Assembly (NCBI GenBank): GCA_001465015.1
Contig: LNEO01000072.1
Location: forward strand, 1-51,609
Length of the DNA stretch: 51,609 nucleotides
Reading direction: 5' to 3'
Source: Deltaproteobacteria bacterium Ga0077539
GTDB taxonomy: Bacteria > Myxococcota_A > Polyangia > Polyangiales > Ga0077539
In this document: one piece after another, positions 41,879 through 50,418 of the stretch
Layout of the letters: the number at the start of each line of letters is the position of its first letter
How positions within the stretch are numbered: the stretch's first letter is position 1
The notes under the pieces: model-generated
The model's database searches: none
What the model saw: only the letters and a program-made list of their open reading frames with translations
Told to the model about the DNA's origin: nothing
Position numbers and translations under genes: made by a program

Positions 41879-42667
41879 GTGACCGACGCCACCTCTCGAA
41901 CCCCTGTCGAGCCCATTCGACACGATGGCGCTGCGCCGGCTGTCGTGTTGGTCCACGGGTTTACCGGGACACCGTGGGAGCTCGGGACGCTCGCGGAAGC
42001 GCTCGCGCGCGCTGGATACGCGGTGGAGGCCCCGTTGTTGCCCGGCCACGGCGAGACGCCGCTCGCGCTGTCGATGTCGACCTGGGACCGATGGCTCGCG
42101 CACGTCGAGGGCGCGGTGGACGGCGTGCTCGCGCGGTACGGGTCGGCGATCGTGCTTGGTTTTTCACTGGGATCGCTGCTCGCGCTCGTCGCGGGCGCGG
42201 CGCGACAACACCGCGGCGTGCTCGCGCTGGGCGCGCTGGGGACGGCGCTCGAGCTCCCGACGCTCGACACAAGGGTGCTGCGTGTCTCCGAGGCGATGGG
42301 GCGACTGCTTCCGAACGTCAATGTCCCGAAGTTTCGCGGCAGCGACGTGCGGGACCCGAAGGCCAAGCGGAGCAATCCCGCGTATCCGACGCAGCCGTTG
42401 AGAGCGGCGCGCGAGATCTTGCGTGGACAACGGGAGGCGAGGGCGATTCTGCGGTCGATCAGCGTTCCCTTGTTGGTGGTTCACGGTCGGGCCGACGACA
42501 CGACGCCGCTGTCGGCGTCGCTGGCGCTCGTGGCCGAGGCCGAGCGGGCGGAGGTCGAGCTGCGGGTCCTGCCTCGATCGGCGCATTTGCTCGGGCGGGA
42601 CGTCGAGCATCGCGAGGTGTGCGACGCCGTGCTCGCCTTCGTACGTCGCGTCACGCCAGCGCGCTGA
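41879..42667 (+). CDS. Alpha/beta hydrolase, carboxylesterase (Est30-like)
   Basis: A 262-aa serine hydrolase. The oxyanion-hole motif is LVHGFTGTPWE (25-34), the nucleophile elbow GFSLG with S96, then VHGRADDTTP with the acid Asp near residue 205 and the catalytic His in RSAHLLGRD near 235. PLLPGHGETP in the N-terminal part is characteristic of the thermophilic Est30/carboxylesterase group. No signal peptide, so cytoplasmic. Natural substrate unknown; monoacylglycerol-like esters are possible, and glpK lies just downstream on the same strand. Confidence 0.88.
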   Translation: MTDATSRTPVEPIRHDGAAPAVVLVHGFTGTPWELGTLAEALARAGYAVEAPLLPGHGETPLALSMSTWDRWLAHVEGAVDGVLARYGSAIVLGFSLGSLLALVAGAARQHRGVLALGALGTALELPTLDTRVLRVSEAMGRLLPNVNVPKFRGSDVRDPKAKRSNPAYPTQPLRAAREILRGQREARAILRSISVPLLVVHGRADDTTPLSASLALVAEAERAEVELRVLPRSAHLLGRDVEHREVCDAVLAFVRRVTPAR

Positions 42668-42718
42668 ACGCCGCACGACGATCGACGTTGGCCCTTCCAA
42701 AGAGCCGAAGGCCCGCCG

Positions 42719-42730
42719 TACGGTTCGCCT
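42719..42730 (+). promoter_or_regulatory. -10 box TACGGT abutting the glpK start codon
   Basis: TACGGT at 42719-42724 lies 6 nt before ATG 42731. No Shine-Dalgarno is present. Candidate leaderless promoter; a readthrough from the hydrolase gene 63 bp upstream is the alternative. Confidence 0.35.
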
Positions 42731-44227
42731 ATGAGCGACATCATCCTCGCGTTGGATCAAGGAACGACCGGCACCACCGTCCTCGCGCTCGACGCAGCGA
42801 CCTTCGAGGTCCGCGGGCGAAAGACCGTCGACGTCCCTCAGCACTTTCCGGGGCCGGGTCAGGTCGAGCACGACCCCGAGGAGATCTGGTCCGGTGTTGT
42901 TGCGGCGATCAACGGCGCCCTCGCGAGCACAGGCCTGGCTGACGCAGGCGCCCGCGTCCGCGCGATCGGGATCACCAATCAGCGCGAGACCACGGTTCTG
43001 TGGGATCGAAGGACCGGACGCCCCATTCACCGAGCGATCGTGTGGCAAGACCGAAGGACCGCGGCGATCTGCCAGCGGCTCAGGGATCAGGGCGTCGAGC
43101 CGCTCGTGTTCGACAAGGCAGGTCTGTTGCTAGACCCGTATTTTTCGGGAACGAAAATTCGCTGGCTCCTCGACAACGTCTCGGACGCCCGCGTCCGCGC
43201 GGACCGCGGCGAGCTCGCGTTCGGAACCATCGATACGTGGCTCGTGCACAAGCTCTCCGGCGGCGCCGCGCACGTCACGGACGTCACCAACGCCTCGCGC
43301 ACGCTCTTGATGGACTTGAAGAGCCTTCGTTGGGACGAGGTGCTGCTCGGCGCGCTGGGCATCCCCGACGCGATCCTGCCGACCATCGCGGGGAGCGCCG
43401 AAATCGTCGCGCACACCAAGGGCGTCGATGGGCTTCCCGACGGCGTTCCGATCGCGGGAATCGCTGGAGATCAGCAGGCCGCGCTGTTCGGTCAGGGCTG
43501 CTACGCCCAAGGCGACGTGAAGTGCACGTACGGCACCGGCGCGTTCGTGCTCATGAATATTGGTGCTGTGCCCGTGCCTTCGCGGCACCGGCTGCTGACG
43601 ACGGTGGCCTGGAAGATCCCTGGAGAAACCGCGTATGCGCTGGAGGGAAGCTCGTTCATCGCGGGCGCCGCGGTGCAGTGGCTGAGAGACGGGCTGGGCA
43701 TCATCAAGAGCGCGTCGGAGATCGAAGCGCTCGCGCGAACCGTCGAGGACTCTGGCGAGTGCGTGTTCGTTCCGGCGCTGACGGGGCTCGGCGCGCCGCA
43801 CTGGGCGCCAGAGGCGCGCGGGCTGATCACCGGGCTCGGTCGAGACACCACCCGAGCGCACCTCGCGCGAGCGACGCTCGAAGGCATCGCGCTCTCGATC
43901 GCGGACCTCGTCGACGCAATGGGAAAGGACGCTGGCGCTCCAGTGGCCTCGATGAAGGTCGATGGAGGCGCCTCGGCCAACAACCTCCTGATGGACCTTC
44001 AGGCGGCGCTCGTTCGGGCCCGGGTCGTTCGGCCCAAGGTCGTCGAGACGACCGCCCTGGGAGCCGGATTGCTCGCGGCGCTCGGCGCGGGCCTGGTGGC
44101 CAACCGCTCAGCGCTTCCCGAATCGTCCGTCGATCGTGCGTTCGACGGCGCGTCGGCCGGCGCGCCGAGCGCGGTCGAGGGGCTTCGCGCGCGGTGGCGA
44201 AAGGCGATCGAGCGCACGCTCCGCTAG
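42731..44227 (+). CDS. glpK: Glycerol kinase
   Basis: A 498-aa FGGY-family kinase that phosphorylates glycerol to glycerol 3-phosphate. It shows LALDQGTTGTT at the N-terminus (phosphate 1), ITNQRETTVLWDRRTGRP, IVWQDRRT, DPYFSGTKIRWLLDN, GDQQAALFGQGCYAQGDVKCTYGTGAF and the C-terminal GGASANNLLMDLQAAL. Length matches E. coli GlpK (502 aa). glpF and glpD are not adjacent; the neighbouring hydrolase may feed it glycerol (inference only). Confidence 0.97.
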   Translation: MSDIILALDQGTTGTTVLALDAATFEVRGRKTVDVPQHFPGPGQVEHDPEEIWSGVVAAINGALASTGLADAGARVRAIGITNQRETTVLWDRRTGRPIHRAIVWQDRRTAAICQRLRDQGVEPLVFDKAGLLLDPYFSGTKIRWLLDNVSDARVRADRGELAFGTIDTWLVHKLSGGAAHVTDVTNASRTLLMDLKSLRWDEVLLGALGIPDAILPTIAGSAEIVAHTKGVDGLPDGVPIAGIAGDQQAALFGQGCYAQGDVKCTYGTGAFVLMNIGAVPVPSRHRLLTTVAWKIPGETAYALEGSSFIAGAAVQWLRDGLGIIKSASEIEALARTVEDSGECVFVPALTGLGAPHWAPEARGLITGLGRDTTRAHLARATLEGIALSIADLVDAMGKDAGAPVASMKVDGGASANNLLMDLQAALVRARVVRPKVVETTALGAGLLAALGAGLVANRSALPESSVDRAFDGASAGAPSAVEGLRARWRKAIERTLR

Positions 44228-44256
44228 CCGTGTATCCTTGCGGTGCTCTCTTTCGA

Positions 44257-44270
44257 TTGATCCTGATCAA
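44257..44270. promoter_or_regulatory. Operator-like palindrome upstream of the UPF0158 gene
   Basis: TTGATC-CT-GATCAA at 44257-44270 is a perfect 6-2-6 palindrome, 57 bp before the UPF0158 start and 29 bp after the glpK stop. It could bind a dimeric regulator. It also lies in an A/T-richer patch likely to hold the promoter. Confidence 0.35.
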
Positions 44271-44327
44271 CGACACGGTCCGCACGAGCGCCCCGCCAGG
44301 CCTCGAGCGGTGGCTGTGGGTGAAGAC

Positions 44328-45026
44328 GTGACCGAAGAAAACAACGCAAGCGAACCAGTCCGTACCCTCGAAATCAGCTGGGAGGCGCTCGAAGACGCCT
44401 TCGAAAACAACGCGCCGGAGGTGCACAGCTACTTGCATGTCTCCACCGGCGAGGTGCTGCGCGTCGTCGACGGCGTCGCGGACCCTGCGATGCACCAGCG
44501 CATCGCGAGCGACACCAACTACCAGCGCGTCGATCCCGTGTCGTCGCGCGAGCAGTACCGTTGGATGGAGCGGTTCATCGCGACGGTGACCGAGCCCGAC
44601 CTGCGCGGCAGGCTCGTCGCCGCGATCGACGGAAAGGGCGCGTTTCGCCGCTTCAAAGACGTGCTCATGGCGTACCCCGTCGAGCGCGAGCGCTGGTTCG
44701 AGTTTCGCACTGAACGGCTGCGCGCGTGCATGGACGCGTGGCTCGTCGCGCACAAGATCGAAGCGGTCGCGCGCCCCGTGTGGAACCCTCCCAACCCGCA
44801 AGAAGGCGGCGCCGCGCTGACCGAAGAGCAAGAGACCGTGACGGCGTTGCGCAAGGCGCGCGCCGGCGTCGACGGGCTGCGTCGAAGGCTGCGCGAGGCA
44901 GCGGACATGGTTCCTGCGCGCGAGATCGAGACCGCGATCGCGTTTCTCGAGTGGCTCAGAGAGCGTCGGATCTCTGGCGTTCCTGCGGTGGACGAAGAGC
45001 ACGGCGCTGCGTCAGGCGAGCCGTGA
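44328..45026 (+). CDS. UPF0158 family protein
   Basis: A 232-aa protein of UPF0158. The family core LEISWEALEDAFENNAPEVHSYLHVSTGEVLRV is at the N-terminus; later DPVSSREQYRWMERFIATV and GAFRRFKDVLMAYPVERERWFEF follow the usual pattern. The C-terminal ~90 residues are helical and charged, longer than in minimal family members. GTG 44328 is a best guess; GTG codons at 44310 and 44316 are also in frame. Its stop overlaps the next gene (GTGA). Function unknown. Confidence 0.8.
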   Translation: MTEENNASEPVRTLEISWEALEDAFENNAPEVHSYLHVSTGEVLRVVDGVADPAMHQRIASDTNYQRVDPVSSREQYRWMERFIATVTEPDLRGRLVAAIDGKGAFRRFKDVLMAYPVERERWFEFRTERLRACMDAWLVAHKIEAVARPVWNPPNPQEGGAALTEEQETVTALRKARAGVDGLRRRLREAADMVPAREIETAIAFLEWLRERRISGVPAVDEEHGAASGEP

Positions 45027-45754
45027 AGCGCCGCCGGTCTTGCGTTGTCGTGCTCGGGGCTTTCGCGATCGTCGCGTCTGCGTCGAGTCGCGCCATCGCG
45101 CAACCGCAGGTGACCGAGCCCCCCAGGTCCGCGCTCGCCGCGGGAGAGCGCGCGATCGACGAGGTGGTCGCGTCGATCGAGATCGACGGGGACGACGGCC
45201 CGCCAGTGTTCCTTTACGCGAGCGAGCTTCGCGTCGCCGTGCGATCGATCCTCGCGAGCTCGGGCTACCCTGGCGCGCTCGAAGCAGAGGTGCACGAGAG
45301 CGTGACCGGTTCGCTGCTCAACGACCTGCTCGGAGAGAAACTCCTCGAGCGCGAGGCGCGTCGGTCCGATGACCCGCTGCCGCCGACGAGCGAGGTGCTC
45401 ACGGCGGTCGAGCGGTTCTTCTCGCAGCTCGGCGGCAACACGCCCGAGAGCTTTCTGCGCGCGACCGGCTCGGGGCGGGCCACTGTCGAGTCCGCGGTGC
45501 GTCGGCGCATGACCGTGGGCCTCTATCTTCGCGCGCACCAGCCGCGGCTCCTCGAGCCGTCGGACGCCGAGGTGAGGGCCGCGTTCGATTCGGGACGCTT
45601 CGCCCCCTACCGCAATGACGGAACGCGGTTCGCGCAGGTGCGCGACGAAATTCGTGAGCGTCTGGCAGCCGCGGCCCTGCCGCGCGCCGTGCGTTCGATC
45701 GTGCGAGCGATGGGCGGACGGCTTCGCATCCGTCGCTGGCCCATTCGGCTCTGA
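45023..45754 (+). CDS. Exported SurA_N-like chaperone-type protein lacking a PPIase domain
   Basis: A 243-aa protein with a signal peptide (RRRSCVVVLGAFAIVASASSRAIA). The rest resembles the SurA/PpiD N-terminal helical domain: LRVAVRSILASSGYPGALEAEVHESVTGSLLNDLLGEKLLEREARR, FFSQLGGNTPESFLRATGSGRATVESAVRRRMTVGLYLRAH, then VRDEIRERLAAAALPRAVRSIV. No rotamase domain follows. GTG 45023 overlaps the UPF0158 stop. It may chaperone envelope proteins in the periplasm. The family call is from pattern only. Confidence 0.7.
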   Translation: MKRRRSCVVVLGAFAIVASASSRAIAQPQVTEPPRSALAAGERAIDEVVASIEIDGDDGPPVFLYASELRVAVRSILASSGYPGALEAEVHESVTGSLLNDLLGEKLLEREARRSDDPLPPTSEVLTAVERFFSQLGGNTPESFLRATGSGRATVESAVRRRMTVGLYLRAHQPRLLEPSDAEVRAAFDSGRFAPYRNDGTRFAQVRDEIRERLAAAALPRAVRSIVRAMGGRLRIRRWPIRL

Positions 45755-45807
45755 GCCAGCGATGGCACTACGTCCAGAAGCAAGCGATTCAAACAGCGGG
45801 AGTATCG

Positions 45808-46824
45808 ATGTCGCACGGTGGTGCTGATTCAATGAAGGTCGTGATGGCGGCGCTCGCGGGAAACTTCGCGATCGCCGTGCTGAAGTTCACCGCGGCGTAC
45901 TTCAGCAAGAGCGCGGCGATGCTCGCTGAGGCCGTGCACTCGGTTTCAGACACAGGAAATCAAGCGCTCTTGATCGTCGGCATGCGCATGGCGCTGCGGC
46001 CCGCGGACGAGAAGCACCCCTTCGGGCGCTCGGGCGAGCAGTACTTCTGGCCCTTCATCGTGAGCTTGCTCTTGTTCGCCGTGGGCGGCGCGTTCGCGAT
46101 CTACGAGGGCATTCACAAGATCCACGACCCGGGGCAGGTGGCCACCACGCGGCAGCTGCTGTGGGCGTACGTCGTGCTCGGCGGGAGCGTCGTGTTCGAG
46201 AGCATGTCGTTCTCCGTCGCGTTCAAGGAGTTTCGCGCCATGCGACAAGGTCGCACGTACCGCGAGGTGCTCACGGACGCGAAGGACGTGACCGTTCCGC
46301 TCGTGCTGATGGAGGACACCGCGGCGCTGGCGGGCCTGGTCGTCGCGCTCGGCGGGGTGTTCTTCGCGCAGATCTTTCACGCGCCGTGGATCGACGGCGC
46401 CGCGAGCGTGATCATCGGCGCGATCCTCTGCGCGGTCGCTGTGTTTCTCGCGTTCGAGACGCACGGGCTGCTCATCGGCGAAGGCGCGACCAAGGCCGAT
46501 CGAGAACGCGCCGAGCGACTCGTTCGCGCCAGCCCCAACGTCGACGACGTCCTCGAGGTCCTCACGCTCCACATCGGACCCAACGACGTGATCCTCGCGC
46601 TCAAGGTGGCGTTCTCCAAGGGTCTGACGGTGGACCAACTCGAAGAGTGCATCAACGAGATCGAGCGGCGGGTCCGCGGAGAGATGCCTCACATGCGACG
46701 CATCTTTATCGAGCCCGACTCGAAGGGAGGCTTCACCGAGGGCGTCTCCAGCGCGCAGGCCGAAGCGGACGAGAAGAAGAAGCACGGCGCGGATTCGTCG
46801 CGCGGCGACGGCGCGGGGGTCTGA
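45808..46824 (+). CDS. Cation diffusion facilitator family transporter (ZnT9-like)
   Basis: A 338-aa inner-membrane transporter with six spans. The TM2 metal site is in AEAVHSVSDTGNQ (H44, D48) and the TM5 site in LVLMEDTAALAGL (E169/D170); the TM5 histidine of YiiP is absent, as in the ZnT9/SLC30A9-like subgroup. A cytoplasmic domain (SPNVDDVLEVLTLHIGPNDVILALKVAF) and a C-terminal charged tail follow. ATG 45808 has GGGAG about 7 nt upstream. Probably exports Zn, Mn or Fe; specificity cannot be read. The next gene begins 3 bp after its stop. Confidence 0.9.
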   Translation: MSHGGADSMKVVMAALAGNFAIAVLKFTAAYFSKSAAMLAEAVHSVSDTGNQALLIVGMRMALRPADEKHPFGRSGEQYFWPFIVSLLLFAVGGAFAIYEGIHKIHDPGQVATTRQLLWAYVVLGGSVVFESMSFSVAFKEFRAMRQGRTYREVLTDAKDVTVPLVLMEDTAALAGLVVALGGVFFAQIFHAPWIDGAASVIIGAILCAVAVFLAFETHGLLIGEGATKADRERAERLVRASPNVDDVLEVLTLHIGPNDVILALKVAFSKGLTVDQLEECINEIERRVRGEMPHMRRIFIEPDSKGGFTEGVSSAQAEADEKKKHGADSSRGDGAGV

Positions 46825-46827
46825 CCG

Positions 46828-47277
46828 TTGGCCTCGAGCGACGCGCTCTCGATCCGTCCAGCGACGACGCGGGACCTCGACGCGCTCGCTCGCATCGAGT
46901 CCGAGCACCTCTCGGGAACGTGGACGCGCGACGCGTTGGCGGACGAGCTCGGAAAGAGCTTCGCGCGAATCCGCGTCGCGACCGCAGGCGAGTCTGTATG
47001 CGCCTTCGTCCACGGCTGGCTCGTCGCCGACGAGCTGCACGTGCTCAACGTCGCGACCCACGGCGAGTGGCGTCGGCGCGGGGTCGCCAGAGCGCTCCTC
47101 GAGGCTTTTTTCGTCGAAGCGCGCGGGTCGGGGTCGGTCAAAGCGTTGCTCGAAGTGCGCGCCTCCAACGGTCCGGCGATCGCGTTGTACAGGTCCTTCG
47201 GCTTCATCGATGACGCCGTGCGGACGCGGTACTACTCGAACGGCGAGGACGCGCTGCTGATGAGCGTCACGTGGTGA
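46828..47277 (+). CDS. GNAT acetyltransferase, RimI-like
   Basis: A 149-aa GNAT. Motif A is LNVATHGEWRRRGVARALLEAF (R/QxxGxG/A acetyl-CoA loop), followed by LLEVRASNGPAIALYRSFGFIDDAVRTRYY, which is characteristic of RimI-type N-terminal protein acetyltransferases. The start appears to be TTG 46828, 3 bp after the CDF stop, giving a normal-length protein. tsaB/tsaD, frequent rimI partners, are not nearby, so the substrate is uncertain. Confidence 0.88.
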   Translation: MASSDALSIRPATTRDLDALARIESEHLSGTWTRDALADELGKSFARIRVATAGESVCAFVHGWLVADELHVLNVATHGEWRRRGVARALLEAFFVEARGSGSVKALLEVRASNGPAIALYRSFGFIDDAVRTRYYSNGEDALLMSVTW

Positions 47278-47307
47278 GCGATCGTTCAGCGCTCCATCGA
47301 CGCTTCG

Positions 47308-47733
47308 TCAACGAGTCGAGTACAGCGTGAGGCGCCCCGGCCCGCGACGATCCCCTGCGCGGATCTGGTAGTCGACCAGCACTCTGCGCACGGGGCGGTA
47401 GTTGCCGGGCAGCTCCATGACGCTCGTGCAGTCACCGACGCCGAGCAAAGTCGGTTCGGTGAACTCGACGTAGTCGTCTTGCGTGTAGGTCACGCGGACG
47501 CGCGTGACGGTGATCCTGTGGCCCGTCGCCTGAAGGACGATCGCGCGAAGCCGTCGCCGCGACGAGTCGACGCTCAGCGTGAGCTGGCTTCGATTCGGGG
47601 GCACTTCAACGGACTCGACCTCGCTGAACCCCGCCGGAACAGCGCGGACCGCCGCGCAGCCCGAGGCCCACGCGGCGCATGCGAACGCGGCGAAAGCGAC
47701 GGAAAATCGTCTTGCGTCGCGTCGGGCCGACAT
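47308..47733 (-). CDS. Small predicted lipoprotein
   Basis: A 141-aa protein with signal SVAFAAFACAAWASGC and lipobox ASGC. The mature part is beta-rich (SQLTLSVDSSRRRLRAIVLQATGHRITVTRVRVTYTQDDYVEF) and holds one further Cys pair candidate. ATG 47733. It is divergent from the QEGLA gene and convergent with the rimI-like gene. No family recognised. Confidence 0.7.
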   Translation of the reverse strand: MSARRDARRFSVAFAAFACAAWASGCAAVRAVPAGFSEVESVEVPPNRSQLTLSVDSSRRRLRAIVLQATGHRITVTRVRVTYTQDDYVEFTEPTLLGVGDCTSVMELPGNYRPVRRVLVDYQIRAGDRRGPGRLTLYSTR

Positions 47734-47810
47734 TCGAGCGCGTGAGTTTGCCGCGATTGCGAGGAGAAGAGAACGCCCGATCTCCGTACAGGCGTCGGCT
47801 GGTCACATGT

Positions 47811-47849
47811 TTGGCGATGGTGTGCGCGGCTTGCTACGGTGCCTCTCAG
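47811..47849 (+). promoter_or_regulatory. Promoter of the QEGLA gene
   Basis: TTGGCG (47811-47816), 18 bp, TACGGT (47835-47840), then 9 nt to ATG 47850. This supports 47850 as the start and a leaderless or near-leaderless mRNA, rather than the longer in-frame ORF that begins at 47679 inside the divergent lipoprotein gene. Confidence 0.4.
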
Positions 47850-49283
47850 ATGGTGCGGTCGAGAGAAGTTGCGGCGCAGCGCGACGACGGGCCCGAGGGG
47901 CGCGGCGGGATCGGCGGGCGAACTTCCTCTGCTGATCGCGGCGCCATTGCTCCATTGTCCCTTCCGCCTCCGCCTCCTCCGCCGCCGCCCGACGGGCCGT
48001 GGCGCTCCTACAAAGAGAAGATCGCCTCGCTCGCGGACAAAGTGAACGAAGCGCAGCGGCCGATCCGCGTGCTCAACGCGCTCAAGTGGGATCCGACCGT
48101 CTGGGACTCCTTTCGCAAGTCGCGCTTTCGCGAGATGCCAAAGGCCGACGCGGACTCGTACGCGAAGCTGGACCTTGGGTTCGACCCTCGCGCGCGGATG
48201 ACCGAGTTTCAAGAGCTCGCCGAACAGGCGCGGCGCGACCTCGGCGCGGACGACGCGATCGGACGTATCTTGCGCACGACCTGCCTCGAGTATCGCGACG
48301 TGTGCAAGATGCTCCTGGCCCGCGGGACGCCGGAGTTCTACGCGCTCTCGCGACGGCTGTATGGGTCGCCGAAGGACACGTTTCCCGACGGTACGACGCA
48401 GGTCCGCGAGATCTCGATGACGCTCTACGGGTTGCTCAACAACCTGGCGGACGACGCGCTCGGGCCCCTTCAAGAGCGCTCGCTCGACGGCGCGAAGGTC
48501 GTCGAGATCCTGCGCGAACGCTTCAAGGGTTATTTCGGCGAGGCCGCGGTCAACGTGACGCTCGACGACGGGATCGTCGCGGACGCCGCCGCGGGAAGCG
48601 ACTACGTGAAGGTCCGCGAAGGCGCGACGTTTACGCCGCGCGACGTCGACATCCTCGAGGTGCACGAAGGGTGGGTGCACGTCGCGACCTCGCTCAACGG
48701 CGCGGCGCAGCACGTCGCGCGATGGCTCGCCAAGGGCCCGCCGCGCACGACGCCCGTGCAAGAGGGGCTCGCGGCGCTCATGGAAGTCGTGACGTTTCGG
48801 TCCAACCCGCGTCGCGCACGGCGGCTCAACGAGCGGGTGCTCGCGGTCGACAAGGCCGAGGACGGCGCGACGTTTCTCGACGTGTTCGAGTGGTACCGCA
48901 CCGAGGGCTACGAGGAAGAAGAGTGCTTCGGCGCGGCGCGGCGCGTGTTTCGCGGAGCTCCGCTGGACGGCGGCAGCGCGTTCACCAAGGACATCACCTA
49001 CACCAAGGGCCTTGTGTCGAACTACCACTTCATTCGCACGGCGATCCGCGCGGCGCGGCCCGAGCTGGTGCGCTTTCTCTTCGTCGGAAAGATCGCGCAC
49101 GAAGACGTCCCGGTCTTGTACGAGCGCGTCGCAGACGGCGTCGTGAGGCCCCCGAAGTTTCTTCCGCCGCTGTTCAGCGACTTGAACGGCCTCGCGATCT
49201 GGATGGCGTACTCCGGGTTCTTTGCGCGCATGGGCTCGCAGGCGATCGAGGAGTACTACGAGCGCATGTTCAAGATGCTCTGA
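47850..49283 (+). CDS. QEGLA-motif (DUF1704/MATCAP-like) putative metallopeptidase
   Basis: A 477-aa protein of the family first annotated as flavohaemoglobin expression-modulating QEGLA motif protein. H272-E-G-W-V-H277 (VHEGWVHVAT) is the HExxxH zinc motif shared with the eukaryotic tubulin carboxypeptidase MATCAP, and Q304-E305-G-L-A provides the motif Glu, likely the third ligand. A poly-proline run lies near residue 40. The core from RSYKEKIASLADKVNEAQRPIRVL onward is colinear with the family to the end (EYYERMFKML). Biological substrate in bacteria unknown. It is tail-to-tail with the GST gene (4 bp between). Confidence 0.85.
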   Translation: MVRSREVAAQRDDGPEGRGGIGGRTSSADRGAIAPLSLPPPPPPPPPDGPWRSYKEKIASLADKVNEAQRPIRVLNALKWDPTVWDSFRKSRFREMPKADADSYAKLDLGFDPRARMTEFQELAEQARRDLGADDAIGRILRTTCLEYRDVCKMLLARGTPEFYALSRRLYGSPKDTFPDGTTQVREISMTLYGLLNNLADDALGPLQERSLDGAKVVEILRERFKGYFGEAAVNVTLDDGIVADAAAGSDYVKVREGATFTPRDVDILEVHEGWVHVATSLNGAAQHVARWLAKGPPRTTPVQEGLAALMEVVTFRSNPRRARRLNERVLAVDKAEDGATFLDVFEWYRTEGYEEEECFGAARRVFRGAPLDGGSAFTKDITYTKGLVSNYHFIRTAIRAARPELVRFLFVGKIAHEDVPVLYERVADGVVRPPKFLPPLFSDLNGLAIWMAYSGFFARMGSQAIEEYYERMFKML

Positions 49284-49287
49284 GCGC

Positions 49288-49881
49288 TCAGCGCTCCGCT
49301 GCGCGCGCTTCTTTGACCGACGGACGCTCGACGACGCGCGCGACGAAGGCCGAGCAGTTCTTGTACTCCGCGAGGTCGAGCTTGACCCACTTGGTCCAGC
49401 TCAGGATCACGAAGAGGTACGCGTCGATCGCGCTGAAGTGATCGCCGAGCAGCCACTCGCGACCGTCGAGGGCCTTCTCGACGGTGGCGATATGCCTCTG
49501 CGCGGCGGCGAGCGCCTTGGGGCGCCCGGCTTCGTCGACGTGAAAGAGCGCGCCGACGCCCTTGTGGAGCTCCGAGTTGATGAACCCGAGCCACTCGAGC
49601 CAGCGATACCGCTCCATGGTGCCCGCGGCCGGCGCGAGATTGGCCGACGGGTGCTTGTCGACGATGTACTGGATGATCGCCGAGACTTCGCTGAGGCGTT
49701 CGCCCGAGTCGAGCTCGAGGACCGGCACGTAGCCTTTGGGGTTGATCGCCAGGAAGTCGCTGCCGTCCGTGAGCTTCTTCGAACGCAGGTCCACCTTGGC
49801 GATGTCGAACGTCGCGCCCGCTTCGCGCAGGCAAATATGCGGCGCCTGTGAGCAGGCCCCGATGGCGAGATAGAGCTTCAC
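49288..49881 (-). CDS. gstA: Glutathione S-transferase, beta class (GstA-like)
   Basis: A 197-aa GST colinear with E. coli GstA. The N-terminal thioredoxin domain starts MKLYLAIGACSQAPHICLREAG with the beta-class Cys10, and includes NPKGYVPVLELDSGERLSEVSAIIQYI (glutathione site). The C-terminal helical domain has WLGFINSELHKGVGALF and FSAIDAYLFVILSWTKWVKLDL. GTG 49881 has GAGG about 5 nt upstream. Expected role: glutathione conjugation and protection against electrophiles or oxidants in the cytoplasm. Confidence 0.93.
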   Translation of the reverse strand: MKLYLAIGACSQAPHICLREAGATFDIAKVDLRSKKLTDGSDFLAINPKGYVPVLELDSGERLSEVSAIIQYIVDKHPSANLAPAAGTMERYRWLEWLGFINSELHKGVGALFHVDEAGRPKALAAAQRHIATVEKALDGREWLLGDHFSAIDAYLFVILSWTKWVKLDLAEYKNCSAFVARVVERPSVKEARAAER

Positions 49882-49929
49882 AATGACCTCGTCGGGTGCG
49901 GAGGGGTCGTCGGTGCCCCAGCTCCGTCG

Positions 49930-50262
49930 CTAGCGCGCGATCGAGAGGAGCACCCAGGCGATCGTGAGCAGCGTGATGCCGGCCGCGACGCCGAGCGCTT
50001 TGTACCAGCGTTCGCCGCGGCGCGCTCCCAGTTGGTGGCCGCCGATCGCGCCGACGAGAAAGCACGCGGGGACGAGCACGCTCGCGAGCCGCGCGGCGGT
50101 CGCCGTCGCGTCTGGACGCCCGCCGAGCGCGACCGTCTCGAGGGTGTAGACCGCGCCGAACCCGACGCCGAGCCCCACAGCGGACCCAACGATCCACCCG
50201 AAGCGAGCGCCCCAGGCGGCTCGGTCGATCGGCTCAGCGGCAGGGCTGTGTTCTTCGGTCAT
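49930..50262 (-). CDS. Small membrane protein, unknown function
   Basis: A 110-aa protein with three hydrophobic spans (FGWIVGSAVGLGVGFGAVYTL, LASVLVPACFLVGAIGGHQL, ALGVAAGITLLTIAWVLLSIA). A Gly-rich first span and a short basic loop (ARRGERWYK) stand out. ATG 50262 begins a Thr/Glu-rich polar N-terminus. It is 48 bp upstream of the GST gene on the same strand and may be co-transcribed. No family recognised. Confidence 0.6.
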   Translation of the reverse strand: MTEEHSPAAEPIDRAAWGARFGWIVGSAVGLGVGFGAVYTLETVALGGRPDATATAARLASVLVPACFLVGAIGGHQLGARRGERWYKALGVAAGITLLTIAWVLLSIAR

Positions 50263-50372
50263 CGTGGCCGGAATCTCAAGGGGAGCGCGCAACGGATGCG
50301 CAGTGCGATGGCGCAGCGCAGCAGCGACGATTCGCGTGCTCCGTAGCGGTACCAAACGGGGGACGGCGCTGC

Positions 50373-50408
50373 TATAAGCGCCACCCTCTGCAAAGCAGAT
50401 CGCAAGGA
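50373..50408 (+). promoter_or_regulatory. icd promoter -10 and ribosome-binding site
   Basis: TATAAG at 50373-50378 is a good -10 candidate; no convincing -35 precedes it. AAGGAG at 50403-50408 is a standard Shine-Dalgarno 10 nt before ATG 50419. This gene therefore has a normal leader, unlike many neighbours. Confidence 0.4.
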
Positions 50409-50418
50409 GCATGACACG

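Noticed and set aside
44136..44327. N-terminal extension of the UPF0158 ORF into glpK
   Set aside because: Arg/Ser-rich sequence inside the glpK 3' end; family similarity begins after 44328.
47679..47849. Longer N-terminus for the QEGLA protein
   Set aside because: Would overlap the divergent lipoprotein gene; a -10-like box sits 9 nt before ATG 47850.
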